Positions 31,940-42,072 are shown, counted from the first letter of the stretch. The stretch: DNA of 64,000 nt from Rhizomys pruinosus (GCA_009823505.1 VZQC01005680.1:2613174-2677173), one strand, 5' to 3'. Translations and numbers: made by a program. The notes: a model not told the origin generated them from the letters alone.

Positions 31940-32145
31940 TTTAAAAAATCATGTGTATATGTATATGTCTCTGTGTATGTACACATTAGTGCAGTGTACA
32001 CAGAGACCAGAAGAGGGCATGAGAAACTCTGGAATAGGAGTTATAGGTGGTTGTGAGCCACCTGATGTAGATGCTGGGAACTGAACTTGGGTCCTCTTCA
32101 AGAGTAGCCAGTGCTCTTAACTGCTGAGCCATATATGCAGTCCTT
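31940..32145 (-). repeat. B3-type SINE
   Basis: gagaccagaagagggcatga, gtggttgtgagccacctgat, cttaactgctgagccatata. Confidence 0.88.
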
Positions 32146-32161
32146 TCACCTCCTTTCTAAC

Positions 32162-32208
32162 ACAGACACAGACACAGACAGACAGACAGACAGACACACA
32201 CACACACG
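32162..32208. repeat. (ACAG)n/(CA)n microsatellite
   Basis: cacagacacagacagacaga and following CA units. Confidence 0.9.
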
Positions 32209-32885
32209 CCACAAATTTGGAGTAAAACATTGTGCCCATTAATATACAACTTATTCTGGCTCAGTATCCATAAAAAAATAATATACCACTTATCTCAAGC
32301 CCAATAAAATCATTCTCCTATGTTTTAGAAGGCAGCCTTGCTGGAACACTGATTTTCCTGCCCTTTGACTGCATGTCAAAGTAAATGTTACTCAAAAGCA
32401 ATTGACTGTAACTTGGTTTAACAGCAAGGCATCCCTGTAATTAACAACCTTCCTTTTTATTGCAGTTGACAGGCAATACACTTATAGCATTTCAACTGAT
32501 TACATGAGGTCTTATGTAGTTATATACCAATTGGTAAAGAAAAAAAAAGCCTGCATTAATCCTAACTGATAGGTTTTGTGATTAAGAAATCTCAGGAGGA
32601 AGAAAAAAGTTCAATAATTTCAGAGAATTTAAGACTGAATATCTCCACCATTTTAATAGAAAATTATTAACATCATAATTAAAATCTGTTTTATCCCATT
32701 TTTCCAGACACAGTTGTTTCTGAGATAGAGCTGATATTTTTCTCAGTCTGACTTTGTTTCATGTGGAAATTCTACCTTTTAGGGTAGAATAAATAATAAA
32801 AATAAAAATCAAATAAGCAATATATAGAATCATTTAACCAAAAATATTAGTTATCATGCTAAAATTTGATTTTTAAAATATAAGT
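32209..32885. other. AT-rich unique block, candidate conserved non-coding DNA
   Basis: About 680 bp free of recognised repeats. The interval 32330-32560 has a balanced, non-repetitive composition with tccctgtaattaacaacctt and ttgcagttgacaggcaatac. No gene signal. Function is inference. Confidence 0.45.
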
Positions 32886-32889
32886 ATTT

Positions 32890-32928
32890 CATTTCTTTTA
32901 AAAAATATTTTATTTTACTTTTAATTGG
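32890..32928 (-). repeat. B3 SINE tail, left of the MaLR insertion
   Basis: T/A-rich end (ttttaaaaaatattttattt) of the B3 that resumes at 35248. It ends in the target site ATTGG (32924-32928). Confidence 0.65.
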
Positions 32929-33285
32929 TGTGGTGGTTTGAATGAGTGTCCCCCATAGGCTTTAAGTATTCAGACATTTTGTCTCCAGTTGGTGGCACTG
33001 TTCTTGGACGTCTTAGAAGGTGTGGCCATGCTAGAGGAAGTACGTTATTGGGGGCAGGCTTAGTGAGTTTAACAAGCCTTGCAGTCTCCAGTTGCTCTCT
33101 CTGCTTCCTGTGTTCATTGCGAGATGTGACCCTTGGCTTGCTGCTCCAGCCCTGGCCAACATGCTTCCCACCACTATGGACTCTGATCCCTGGAACCACC
33201 AATTGTAAGCTCAAATAAACTCTTCCTTTTATAAGTTCCTTTGGTCATGGTGTTTTATCACAGCAACAGAAAAGTGACTAATACA
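32929..33285 (+). mobile_element. MaLR 5' LTR
   Basis: Contains the polyadenylation-type aataaactcttccttttata near 33214 and the terminal gcaacagaaaagtgactaat. TG...CA ends are intact. Confidence 0.94.
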
Positions 33286-33310
33286 GTTATTTGGTACCAG
33301 AGAGTGGGCT
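33286..33310 (+). other. MaLR primer-binding region
   Basis: Directly after the 5' LTR the sequence is gttatttggtaccagagagt, the 'tggtaccag.agtggg' phrase usual for MaLR/ERVL internal starts. Confidence 0.65.
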
Positions 33311-33549
33311 GTTGGCTCTGAAGAACCTGACCAGGTGGATGTTTGGAGAAATGTGGAAGACTTTGGAACTTTGGGCTAGAAAAGCTGTTGACTACTGTAA
33401 GCAGAGCTTAAGGGGCCATTCTAGTAGAAGCCTGGAAGAAAGCATTGCTGCAAAAAATGTAGTTCCAGAGGAAAATAAAGACTTAGGCAGCAACTGGGAT
33501 ATTTTGATAAAGAGTCTGGCAGCAAGCAGTTTGCCCACAGCCCAAATGC

Positions 33550-34197
33550 TTGCCTGATGCTAAGTTGAAAAGCAATGGACTAATGTCTTTAGCGGAGGAT
33601 ATTTCAAGACAGCCCAATGTAGAAATGGTGGCGTGGCTGTTAATGGTGAATACTGTACAGATCTACAGTGAAGAAGAGCAGATGGGGCAGAAAGAAATGC
33701 AGAATGTACAGTTTGGATCTGAAAACTGTACTAGGAAGATTAGAGGTGGGGCCAAGGCATGTGAAGGAGAGGTTCCTTTTGATAAGGAGACTAAAGTGAT
33801 TAAGGAGAGGCCTAGCTATTTACAAGTAAACAATGGAAAAAGTGAGATTAAAGTGATTAAGGAAGGGCCTCGAGATTTACAAGTAAACAACAGAAACAGT
33901 ACCTTCAGGGCAAGACCGCACCCAGCTAAGCCTCCAGTTTTTGAAAGGAAAATACTGAAAGCGTTTTCTACTCCAACAAGTCCAGGGCAGAGAAAATTTG
34001 CAAATGTGGTTAAAGTAGGAGAGAGTCCATCCCGAACTTGCAGCCAAACTTGGCAATTTCATTCACGTGGTGCTGGCTTTAGAGGCATGAATTTTGCAAG
34101 AGTGAAGGGGTTATCAGTTCTTCCTCTGCTGTTTCGGAGAGCCACAGAGGCCAGGCAGAGTGCAGCAGGGGCGTCTCTGAATAAAAGAAGGCCCTGA
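33550..34197 (+). other. 215-codon open frame inside the MaLR internal region
   Basis: An uninterrupted frame of 648 bp lies within the internal region of the MaLR, ahead of the B1 insertion. It has no recognisable retroviral or cellular domain, signal peptide or membrane segment. It is basic and Lys/Arg-rich, and it contains a 19-residue tandem repeat produced by a 57-bp direct repeat (about 33792 and 33849), so the duplication preserves frame. MaLR internal regions are generally considered non-coding, so chance retention in a fairly young element is the default explanation. Not called as a gene. Confidence 0.3.
33792..33905. repeat. 57-bp direct repeat, two copies
   Basis: Both copies contain taaagtgattaagga and ttacaagtaaacaa, offset by 57 bp (an exact multiple of three). 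Confidence 0.88.
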
Positions 34198-34609
34198 TAG
34201 GCCATTGTGTGAAGCTGTGAATGTGAAGCCGGGTTGGCAGCGGAGACCCCAAGAAGACATTGGAGATGCCAGACCTGTGAGATATTTGCCAAGGAGAGCT
34301 GCATACAGGGAGTGATACCAGCCTAAGAAAGAGATGTATGTTGTAAGCTGAGCCATCTAAGCCCTTTGGAAGTCAAGTCCCAGAAGTTGCACATGGAGCT
34401 ACTGGACTTGGAGTTTGCCCTGCTGGTTTTTGGTCTTGTTTTGGTCCAGTATTTCCTCACTATGCCTCTATTCCTGCCTTTTGCAATGGTATTGTATATT
34501 CAGTTCCACTGTACGTTCGGAGTTTGTAATTTGCCTTTTGATTTTACAGGAGCTTACAGTTTAGGAGATTGGCCTGAGTCTCAGAAGAGACTTTGGACTG
34601 TAGACTTTT

Positions 34610-34765
34610 TTTTGTTGTTGTTGTTCTTTTCGAGACAGGGTCTCCCTGTAGCCCCACCTGTCCTGGAACTCACTCTGTAGACCAGGCTGGCCTTGAACTC
34701 ACAAAGATCTGCCTGCCTCTGCCTCCCAAGTGCTAGGATTAAAGACGTGCACCACCACGCCCAGC
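34610..34765 (-). repeat. B1 SINE inside the MaLR
   Basis: Full reverse B1 with a (TTG)n-containing tail. The exact 17-bp duplication ttggactgtagactttt lies at 34593-34609 and 34766-34782. Confidence 0.98.
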
Positions 34766-34885
34766 TTGGACTGTAGACTTTTGAATGGCATTGAAACTGG
34801 TAAAGACTATGGGGACTTTTAAGGTTGGACTACATGCATTTTGCATTTTATATGGTCAGGAGCCCATGGGGGCCAGGGAGTGGAA

Positions 34886-35242
34886 TGTGGCGGTTCGAAT
34901 GAGTGTCCCCCATAGGCTGTAAGTATTCAGACATTTGTCTCCAGCTGGTGGCACTGTTCTTGGAGGTCTTAGAAGGTGTGGCCATGCTAGAGGAAGTACA
35001 TTATTGGGGGCAGGCTTAGTGAGTTTAACAAGCCTTGCAGTCTCTAGTCGCTCTCTCTGCTTCCTGTGCTCATTGCGAGATGTGACCCTTGGCTTGCTGC
35101 TCCAGCCCCGGCCACCATGCTTCCTGCCACAATGGACTCTGATTCCCTGGAACCATCAATCGTAAGCTCAAATAAACTCTTCCTTTGATAAGTTCCCTTT
35201 GTTATGGTGTTTTATCACAGCAACAGAAAAGTGACTAATACA
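34886..35242 (+). mobile_element. MaLR 3' LTR
   Basis: Same length as the 5' LTR. It is preceded by the purine-rich gccagggagtggaa, a plausible polypurine tract. Confidence 0.94.
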
Positions 35243-35247
35243 ATTGG

Positions 35248-35648
35248 GTATATCTGTGTCTGGATATGTGGATGTGAGTACATGTGTCAGTGGAGGCCAC
35301 AAGAGGGGACTGAATCCCCTGGAGCCCAGAGTCTACCTACAGGGTTACCATCAAGAGAACAAGTGCTGGGGCTGGGGAGATGGCTTAGAGGAAAAAGTGC
35401 TTTTTGTGCAAGCATGTGGGCCTGGGTTTAGATCTTTGGCACCCATGTCAAAGACAGGCACCATGGCAAGTATTTGTAACCCTGACAATTTGGGGGTGAA
35501 AACAGAAGGAATCTGGGGGCCTTGTTGATCAGTCATCCTAGGTGCAAATTCAATCTTCGGGTTCTGAGAGAGACATATGGGTGTTAGAAACTGAATCTGA
35601 GTCTTCAAGAGCAACCAGTGATCTTAACTGCAGAGCCACCTCCCCACT
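35248..35648 (-). repeat. B3 SINE interrupted by a B4 piece
   Basis: The reverse B3 starts at tatctgtgtctggatatgtg, breaks near 35365, and resumes around 35565 to gcagagccacctccccactc. It is the same B3 whose tail lies at 32890, so the MaLR inserted in its tail. Confidence 0.75.
35366..35565 (+). repeat. B4 SINE nested in a B3
   Basis: ggggctggggagatggctta, gtgggcctgggtttagatct, caccatggcaagtatttgta. Its 3' end is truncated. Confidence 0.8.
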
Positions 35649-35761
35649 CCTTAATACCTCATTCCAATATCAAGAGATAAGTAGGCTAATATGTAGCTGA
35701 TTCATTCACAAATAAAACCACACAAAAAACAACTCAAATACTTTACAGTTATTAGAAATAT

Positions 35762-35975
35762 GGGCTGGAGAGATGGGCCTAGCGGTTAAGAGCACCAACT
35801 GCTCTTGCAGAGGACCCAGGTTTGATCCCCAGCACCCACATGGCAGCTAAGAACCATCTTTGACTCCAGTTCCAGGGGAATCTGATGCCCTCTTCTGACC
35901 TTGGCATTGCACGAGACGAGTACACAGACCTACATGCAGACAGTACATTGATATACATACAAAAATAAATAAAGT
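35762..35975 (+). repeat. young B2/B3 SINE, no internal duplication
   Basis: gggctggagagatgggccta through cctacatgcagacagtacat and an A-rich tail. Flanked by agaaata-type repeats on both sides. Confidence 0.95.
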
Positions 35976-37595
35976 GTTAAAAAAGAAATAATACTATGCA
36001 TAGAATATTGAAGACAGAATGCTCATGAGGTAACACTTAGCAAGTTATAGGTGAATGCTAAACAGGACATAGGACTGCAAATTCATTCACTCTTGAATAG
36101 AAAAAAAGACTAGAAGGCCACAAACAAAACCATAGTGATCTCACTGTGAGCAGACACAGGGAGGGTGATTTCTATTCTCTTTCCCTGCCCTCCACACTAT
36201 CTGCTGTTTACTAGTTTTGGAATAAGAAGGAAAGCCTGTTGCTGAGGAGGAGGAAGTGGATTCTCCCCCAGGTCTTAATTAGGTGATGTTCTAGCAGCCT
36301 AGCTGTCCAGCAGAAACACTCCCAGTGCAGTCGCATTCTCGGCGAGGACGGCTGTCTGCTGACACAAATTCTATCTTTAAGAGTTGGGGAAAACAGAAAG
36401 ACAGTTTGGGGAAAATGCCCGATCTTGCATTCATAAATAGGCAAATTCTCAGTAGTACCGAGAGTCATTAAAACCACCCCCAACCACACACAAAACAAGG
36501 CAAGCAAACACCCACCCTTGTTATCCAATACTTACACTGGAGAGATTTCACATCTACACATTTGAAAAAACCAAGAGGGAGGCATAAGCCCAACTCAATT
36601 TAATTGGGCGCTCTCTTGACAGAGTCGTTATTAATAAGGCTGTATTGTACAAACCTCCTTGAAATCCCAGTGCTACCGACTACACCAGCAGAGAGCCATT
36701 TAACATCCAGCACACCAGTGCACCCCCATGCACTTGGGTCTGCTCTTCTGCCCTGGCCCCCTCCCATTAACCAGCCCCCCATCTTCCTCCTTCCCCTCCC
36801 TCCCCTGGATTCTCAAATCAAAGGGAAAAATCATGTCTTGAGTAAACCCTCCATCAATTATTCACATGATATTACAGTGTATGTCAGCAATCTCTCAGTG
36901 TTTAAAAAACTTAACTAGAAGCCAATTAAAATGTAAACTGAGAAAGACGGATGGAGCGGGGTGCTCTGGTGTGAACTTGAGCAGTTTATAACAACCTGCA
37001 CTACAACTTCCAGACCTGCTAATTTGACAGTTACTTTCATCAGCAGGGCAGAGCCCTCCCCCCACCCTGACTTCTCCCTCTTCGTCTTAATGGAGTGCTT
37101 CTCCCAGGACAAATGGTTCCATACCCTTCCGTTCTGCAGATGAGTCCCCTGGGCCCTGCAAGCTGGTGAGCTCTCCAGGAGGAGGTTATTAACACAGTTA
37201 GTTTCTTCTTTGTTTTTAAGGACGTGTCACAGACCCATGGATAATCACCCCAGGTTGCAGTTTATAAGTAAAATGGTCTTATTTAAAATAGAAATAAAGA
37301 GGAGGACAGAGGGAAGGGGAATAAGGGGAGGAGGAGGGAGAACCAAAGCCGCAGCTCACAGTGAAACGGCCCGGAGACCTGAGGGCAGGCAGCCAGGGGA
37401 GAGGAAGATGCTCCCAGCAAATCTGCCACGGTTTCCAAGCTTTTTCAATGATGCCCTTCAACTTCATCTAGTTCTGAAGGAACTTGAGACTACTCACAAG
37501 AACGACATCATGGTTTCTGCTTGTTTTCAGTTTTATTTGGTAGTGCTGAGGGGTCAAATCCAAGGTGATGTACTTAAACTACATGCTAAACCCCT
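35976..37595. other. 1.6-kb repeat-poor block, candidate conserved non-coding DNA
   Basis: The longest repeat-free stretch in the middle of the window. The part 36540-37140 has paired homeodomain-type cores (actcaatttaattgggc near 36594, aagccaattaaaatg near 36918, gctaatttgacag near 37018). A purine-rich stretch follows at 37290-37345. No frame shows a domain. Regulatory function is inference. Confidence 0.5.
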
Positions 37596-37599
37596 TGAT

Positions 37600-37823
37600 T
37601 TTTTAAATTTTTATTTATTCTTGTATGTGTATGAATGTACTGTCTGCATGTAGGTTTGTGCACCCGTGTCATACAATGCTGAGGAGGTCAGAAGAGGGTG
37701 TCGGATTCCTCTGGAACTGGGGTCAAAGACGGTTCTCAGCCGCCATGTGGGTGCTGGGGATCGAACCCGGGTTCTCTGCAAGAGCAGTCGATGCTCTTAA
37801 CCGCTAGGCCATTTCTCCAGCCC
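37600..37823 (-). repeat. B2/B3 SINE, no internal duplication
   Basis: Reverse copy: acaatgctgaggaggtcaga, tctggaactggggtcaaaga, gctaggccatttctccagcc. Followed by a C-run. Confidence 0.95.
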
Positions 37824-37856
37824 CCCCCCCCGCCTTGTTTTTTGAGATGAAGACAA

Positions 37857-37880
37857 TATGATGGTTAATACTGATTATCA
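37857..37880 (+). mobile_element. MaLR LTR, first part, split by a B1
   Basis: tatgatggttaatactgatt is the beginning of the LTR that resumes at 38070. Confidence 0.7.
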
Positions 37881-38069
37881 CTGCTGGGTGTGATGATGTA
37901 AATCTTATAATCCCAGCACTTCCGAGTGCTGGGATTATAAGGCAGGGGTAAGCAGATTTAAGTGAGTTCAAGTCCAGCCTGGAATTCATAGTGAGTCGCA
38001 GGCCAGCTGTGCTACAGGCAGACCCTGTCTCCAAAAGACCAAACCAAAAATAAAAGTATAAATAAATAA
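37881..38069 (+). repeat. B1 SINE with internal perfect palindrome
   Basis: B1 body (tgctgggtgtgatgatgtaa ... acaggcagaccctgtctcc) with an A-rich tail. It carries an extra 17-bp inverted segment at 37925-37941 that the B1 consensus does not have. Flanks actgattatca and cattgatcatca look like a diverged target duplication. Confidence 0.87.
37904..37941. repeat. perfect 17-bp-arm inverted repeat with 4-base loop
   Basis: Arm cttataatcccagcact (37904-37920), loop tccg (37921-37924), arm agtgctgggattataag (37925-37941). The two arms are exact reverse complements. Confidence 0.98.
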
Positions 38070-38422
38070 ACATTGATCATCAACCTGACAGGATTTATAA
38101 ATACCTAGGGGACAAATCTCTGGGCATGTTTGTGAGAAAGTCTCTAAACTGGGTTAACTGAGGTAAAGGACCCACTCTAAATGTGGGAAGCACCATCCCA
38201 TGGGGGTCACGGACTGAACAAACAGGAGAAAGCAAGCTGAGCCCCAGCATGCATCTCTCTGCTTCCTGACTGTGGATGCCATGTGAGCAGCTGCCTCACC
38301 TCCTATTGCCATGCCTTCCCGCCATGATGCACTATAGCCTCAAACTATGAGCCAAAGGAAATTCCTTAAGTTGCTTCTTGTAAGAGATTTTGTCACAGCA
38401 ACAAGGAAAGTAACTGATACAG
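38070..38422 (+). mobile_element. MaLR LTR, second part
   Basis: tcatcaacctgacaggattt, ctgggcatgtttgtgagaaa, gcttcctgactgtggatgcc, ending gaaagtaactgataca. Confidence 0.83.
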
Positions 38423-39235
38423 AGAGATATTGAACTACTGCATGAGTTTTGAGCTGTTCTAGTAACAAAAGAAACTAAGGTCCCTAACAAATCCCTAGCA
38501 CAGTTCCAGCACCCATCTTTCACAGCCCTCTCTTCTCTTTCAACTCCGTTAAGAAATCTCCACCCACAGGGAAACCAGAGCTGTCTCTGGCCAGGCTGGG
38601 ACAAGGACATGGGTTGAGTTACATTTCTGCATCGTCTAACTCTTCTTTCTGGAATGTGAGTTTTCATTTTCTCAAACCATGCAGCTCATATGTAAGCCAG
38701 GGATATTCGATCTGCCTGAAGAAAGACAGGTAAGGACAGCGAAGCATGTTTCCAGCCTTAGCAGCCCGGCGCCGACCCAATGGACCATCACTCCAATTCA
38801 GCTGTCCCACTTCTGCTTCCTGACTCAACCTAGGGCTTAAAGAAGAGACAGCAATGGTCTTCCATGGCCACAGAGAATAAAATTCACCCTAGTCCTCAGA
38901 AAGCCAGTGACCTCATGGCCACAAACCCTCAACTCTATCGATCTGCCCTCTGTCACCTGCACACATCAAGTGCATTAGAAAGGTCAAAGTTCATTGAGAA
39001 AGGGCACCTGCTCAAGTCAACATAACTGAAAGCACTGGTACTCTAGGAGCTAAGCATTATGATATTAATGACCCATTACATCAAATTAGTGCATTGACAG
39101 AGATACACTTGTCAATGAAGTAATCCACTACCCTCCGAAGCGTCAGTTTATGCTGAACTCGAAGACATGGAAGTAGTTGGAAACAAATGAAATAAATGAA
39201 CAAATGCATGGTCAATATAAATGGACCAAGAAATG
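38423..39235. other. unique block, no gene seen
   Basis: About 800 bp free of recognised repeats. A 111-codon minus frame overlapping its left edge begins in LTR sequence and has no domain. Confidence 0.5.
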
Positions 39236-39424
39236 AAAGAAATCATCCTCTTTTTCCTTCACTTCCTTTCTTTCTTCCTTCCTCTCTCCCTTTCTTCCTG
39301 CTTCATTTCCTTCCCCCTCTTTCCTTTCTTCCCTCCACATCATCCCTTCCTCATTCCTTTCTTCTTCCCCTCTCACCTTCTTCTCCTTTCCCTTCCTCCC
39401 TCCCTTCTTCCCACTCTTCCCTTT
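39236..39424. repeat. polypyrimidine tract
   Basis: Nearly pure C/T on the plus strand with irregular cttcc units. Confidence 0.93.
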
Positions 39425-39560
39425 TTTGAGGCAGAGTCTCAAATAGTTCAGGCTGGCACTGAATCTGCTATGTAGCTGAGAATAATCTTGAACTTTTGAT
39501 CCCCTACCTGTACCCTCCAAATGCTGGGATTACAAGTGTGTGTACCACACCAGGTTTGAG
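39425..39560 (-). repeat. B1-derived SINE, old
   Basis: ttttgaggcagagtctcaaa, aatgctgggattacaagtgt, gtaccacaccagg. Diverged. Confidence 0.78.
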
Positions 39561-39574
39561 AAACTCAGCCTTTC

Positions 39575-39930
39575 GCCTTTTGTCTGTGTGGTATATGTGC
39601 ATGGTGTATGTGTGTATAGTGTATGCTTGCCCCTGTGTGTGAGTGTGTGTATGTGTGTGTGTGTGTATGTACATACAAATACACATGCACTCCTGTGTAC
39701 TGCTCTATTACACTCTGCCTCATTACTCTGAAACAGCCTCTCACTGAGACTAGAGTTAGGCTAGTTAGACAGAAAGCCACTATTTCTGTTCCTCCTGTTC
39801 CTATCCCTGGCAGGGGTTACAGGCATGTAATTATGCCTGGCTTATTACATGGGTAGTTGAGATGTAAACTCAGACCTTCATGATTATGCAAGCTAGAGCT
39901 CTTACACACTGAACCATCTCCTAGTCCTGT
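39575..39930 (-). repeat. B4-type SINE with TG-rich tail
   Basis: TG-rich tail at 39595-39670, then gagactagagttaggctagt, aattatgcctggcttattac, acactgaaccatctcctag. Confidence 0.8.
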
Positions 39931-39974
39931 AATTCAATTTTGACCCAATCTAAACTAGGGGCTTATGAGTGTCT

Positions 39975-40232
39975 GAAATGAGGCACCCTAGTTAACTTTA
40001 ACTGTAAACTGGACAAACTCTAGAGTCACTGAGAAGGGAGTCTCAGATCAGACTGTCGACATGTGGTGGGTTGTCTTGATTTTTAATTAATGTAAGTGGT
40101 TCTAGTCCATTGTGGGCACCACTCCCTGGACTGTTGGTCCAGGGCTGTATAAGAAAGCTAGATGAGCATGAACCTGCCCAAGGCAGGGAGGAGCATCCTC
40201 CAGTTTTTGTTTCAAGTTCCTGCTTGAGTTTC
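39975..40232 (+). mobile_element. ORR1-like LTR, first part, split by a B1
   Basis: tctagagtcactgagaaggg, gtcttgatttttaattaatg, tccattgtgggcaccactcc. Broken at 40232 by a B1. Confidence 0.83.
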
Positions 40233-40423
40233 TTCTTCTTTTTTTTTTTTTTTTTCTTTTTTAGTTTTTTCCTTTTCTTGGTATTTTTGAGGCAGGGTCT
40301 CCCTTTTAGTACCAGCTGTCCTGGAGCTCCCTCTGTGGACCAGGCTGGCCTTGAACTCACAGAGATCTGCCTACCTCTACTTCCTCAGTAGTGCTGGGAT
40401 TAAAGGCGTGCTACCATACCCGG
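40233..40423 (-). repeat. B1 SINE nested in an LTR
   Basis: Reverse B1 with a T-rich tail. The flanks tcctgcttgagtttct and tcctgcttgagcttct are a 16-bp target duplication with one mismatch. Confidence 0.95.
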
Positions 40424-40555
40424 CTCCTGCTTGAGCTTCTATCCTGATTTCCCTCAGTGATGGACTGTGACCTCGAAGTATAAACCAAATAAACCTTTCC
40501 TCTCCTAAGTTGCTTTTGATAAATGTTTTCTCACAGTAACAGAAAGGAAAGGAGA
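40424..40555 (+). mobile_element. ORR1-like LTR, second part
   Basis: gtgatggactgtgacctcga, agtataaaccaaataaacct, tctcacagtaacagaaagg. LTR polyadenylation side. Confidence 0.83.
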
Positions 40556-41104
40556 ATACTAGGTTTTCCTCTCCTCTTAGAGAAGACTGTACAAGTATGT
40601 CTCACACTTGGTCAGACTCAGTTAGCAGGTGTGTTTCAGTAAAGCTTACAGGTCAAAATGAAAGGCAGATGGTTGCCTGAGCAGCACAGGCAATCAATAC
40701 ATTCATTCTGCTATTTAATCCTGCTGAATTATTTACCACAGTTGCTTTCAACCCTCACTGTGCAGAGAATCATGTGAGGAATGAGGAGGTTTTAAAACTA
40801 TAGACACTATCTCTAAATGCTTTGGTTCAACTGGCCAAAGATAACTCCTAGAGACTAGTATATTTAAACACTTTTAACTTTAGTGACACCAAGGACTAAG
40901 ATGAGTAATTTGAGCAGTGGGTTAATATGGTCAGTCCTTGAAGTGGGAGGGGCAAAAATGCAGAACCCCCAGGCTCCAGCTATTAGCAGCTCCCTTAGCT
41001 GTTAGCCACCCCAAATCCATCAAGTGGTGGGTGGACAGTACATGAGGTACATCCAGTCAGTGGAGTACTATAGGGCAACATGAAAATGAATATTGACACA
41101 AAGT
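40556..41104. other. unique sequence, no gene seen
   Basis: No convincing repeat except possible weak L1-like phrasing near 41040-41090. No coding signal. Confidence 0.45.
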
Positions 41105-41105
41105 G

Positions 41106-41360
41106 GGGCTAGAGAAACTGCTCAGTGGTTAAGAACACTGGATGTTCTTATACAATACAGAAGAAGAAGAAAAAAAAAAGAACACTGGATGCTCTTATGG
41201 AAGACCCAGGCACAATTCCCAGCACCCACATAGTGGTTAACAACTATACATAACTCCAATTCTGAGGGAATCCAACACCCTCTTCTGATCTCTGTGGGCA
41301 TTGCATGACATGGGCACACTTACATACATACTCATGTACATAAAATGAAAATATTTTTTA
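41106..41360 (+). repeat. B2/B3 SINE carrying a 27-bp insert between 20-bp repeats
   Basis: Head ggggctagagaaactgctca, body and A-rich tail. The segment aagaacactggatgttctta (41131-41150) is repeated at 41178-41197 with one change, and the 27 bp between ends in an A-run. Confidence 0.9.
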
Positions 41361-41395
41361 AAAATGAATATTAACATGTAGGATAACACAGGCTT

Positions 41396-41629
41396 TTAAA
41401 AATTATTTATTTATTTAATTTATTTATTTAGTGCATGAGTGTACTGTCTGCATGTACGTTGGTGCACCCATGTCGTGCAATGCCAAGGAGGTCAGAAGAG
41501 GGCATCAGATTCCCCTGGAACTGGAGTTAAAGACGGTTCTTAGCTGCCATGTGGGTGCTGGGAATCAAACCTGGGTCCTCTGTAAGAGCAGTCGACGCTC
41601 TTAACCACTGAGCCATCTCTCCAGCCCCA
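41396..41629 (-). repeat. young B2/B3 SINE, no internal duplication
   Basis: Full reverse copy. Exact 14-bp target duplication gataacacaggctt at 41382-41395 and 41630-41643. Confidence 0.97.
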
Positions 41630-41643
41630 GATAACACAGGCTT

Positions 41644-41940
41644 AAAAACAAGTAAAAACCAAGTGAAAGAAGTCAGCTAGAAAGACTTACATATCTCATA
41701 ATTCCATGTATGGAATGTCTTGAACAGGCAGCAGCCCCCCTGGCCCGTAGTCCCCCACTGGGCTGAGTCACACCTGGCTTGCTCACATCACTGCCAGGTG
41801 TACAGATGGACTCCTAAGCCTGGACTAATGATAAAACATTGAGCTTATTGAACCTGGATACTGATTCTAACATATTGTAAACTTATACATCCCAGTTATC
41901 TTTTAGATATGCAGTTATTCTTCAAAGAAAAGAAACTCTG
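41644..41940. other. unassigned sequence
   Basis: May include a weak L1-like phrase (agaaagacttacatatctca). No gene. Confidence 0.4.
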
Positions 41941-41944
41941 AACT

Positions 41945-42072
41945 ACGGGCTTGGCTCAGTGGTAGAGCACCTGCCTAGAGCCCCCAGCAAAGGTCTGGGG
42001 GCCTGGCCCAATGAGAGAGCCCTTGCCCAGCATGCACTGGGCCCTGGCTTCTATCACCGGCACCACAGAACA
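41945..42072 (+). repeat. ID-derived units, two in tandem
   Basis: cttggctcagtggtagagca followed about 55 bp later by a degraded second unit (gcctggcccaatgagagagc) and the ID end gccctggcttctatcacc. Confidence 0.75.

Larger units (their letters stand above)
32929..35242 (+). mobile_element. complete MaLR element: LTR, internal region, LTR
   Basis: Two 357-bp LTRs (32929-33285 and 34886-35242), each starting TGTGG and ending CTAATACA, flank a 1.6-kb internal region. The exact 5-bp duplication ATTGG lies at 32924-32928 and 35243-35247. By eye the LTRs differ at about 22 positions (roughly 6%), including two one-base indels. MaLRs are non-autonomous ERVL relatives. I see no gag, protease or polymerase domain. 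Confidence 0.95.

Noticed and set aside
37904..37941. Palindrome considered as a microRNA precursor hairpin.
   Set aside because: The stem is only 17 bp with a 4-base loop and lies within a B1, which is too short for a typical precursor.
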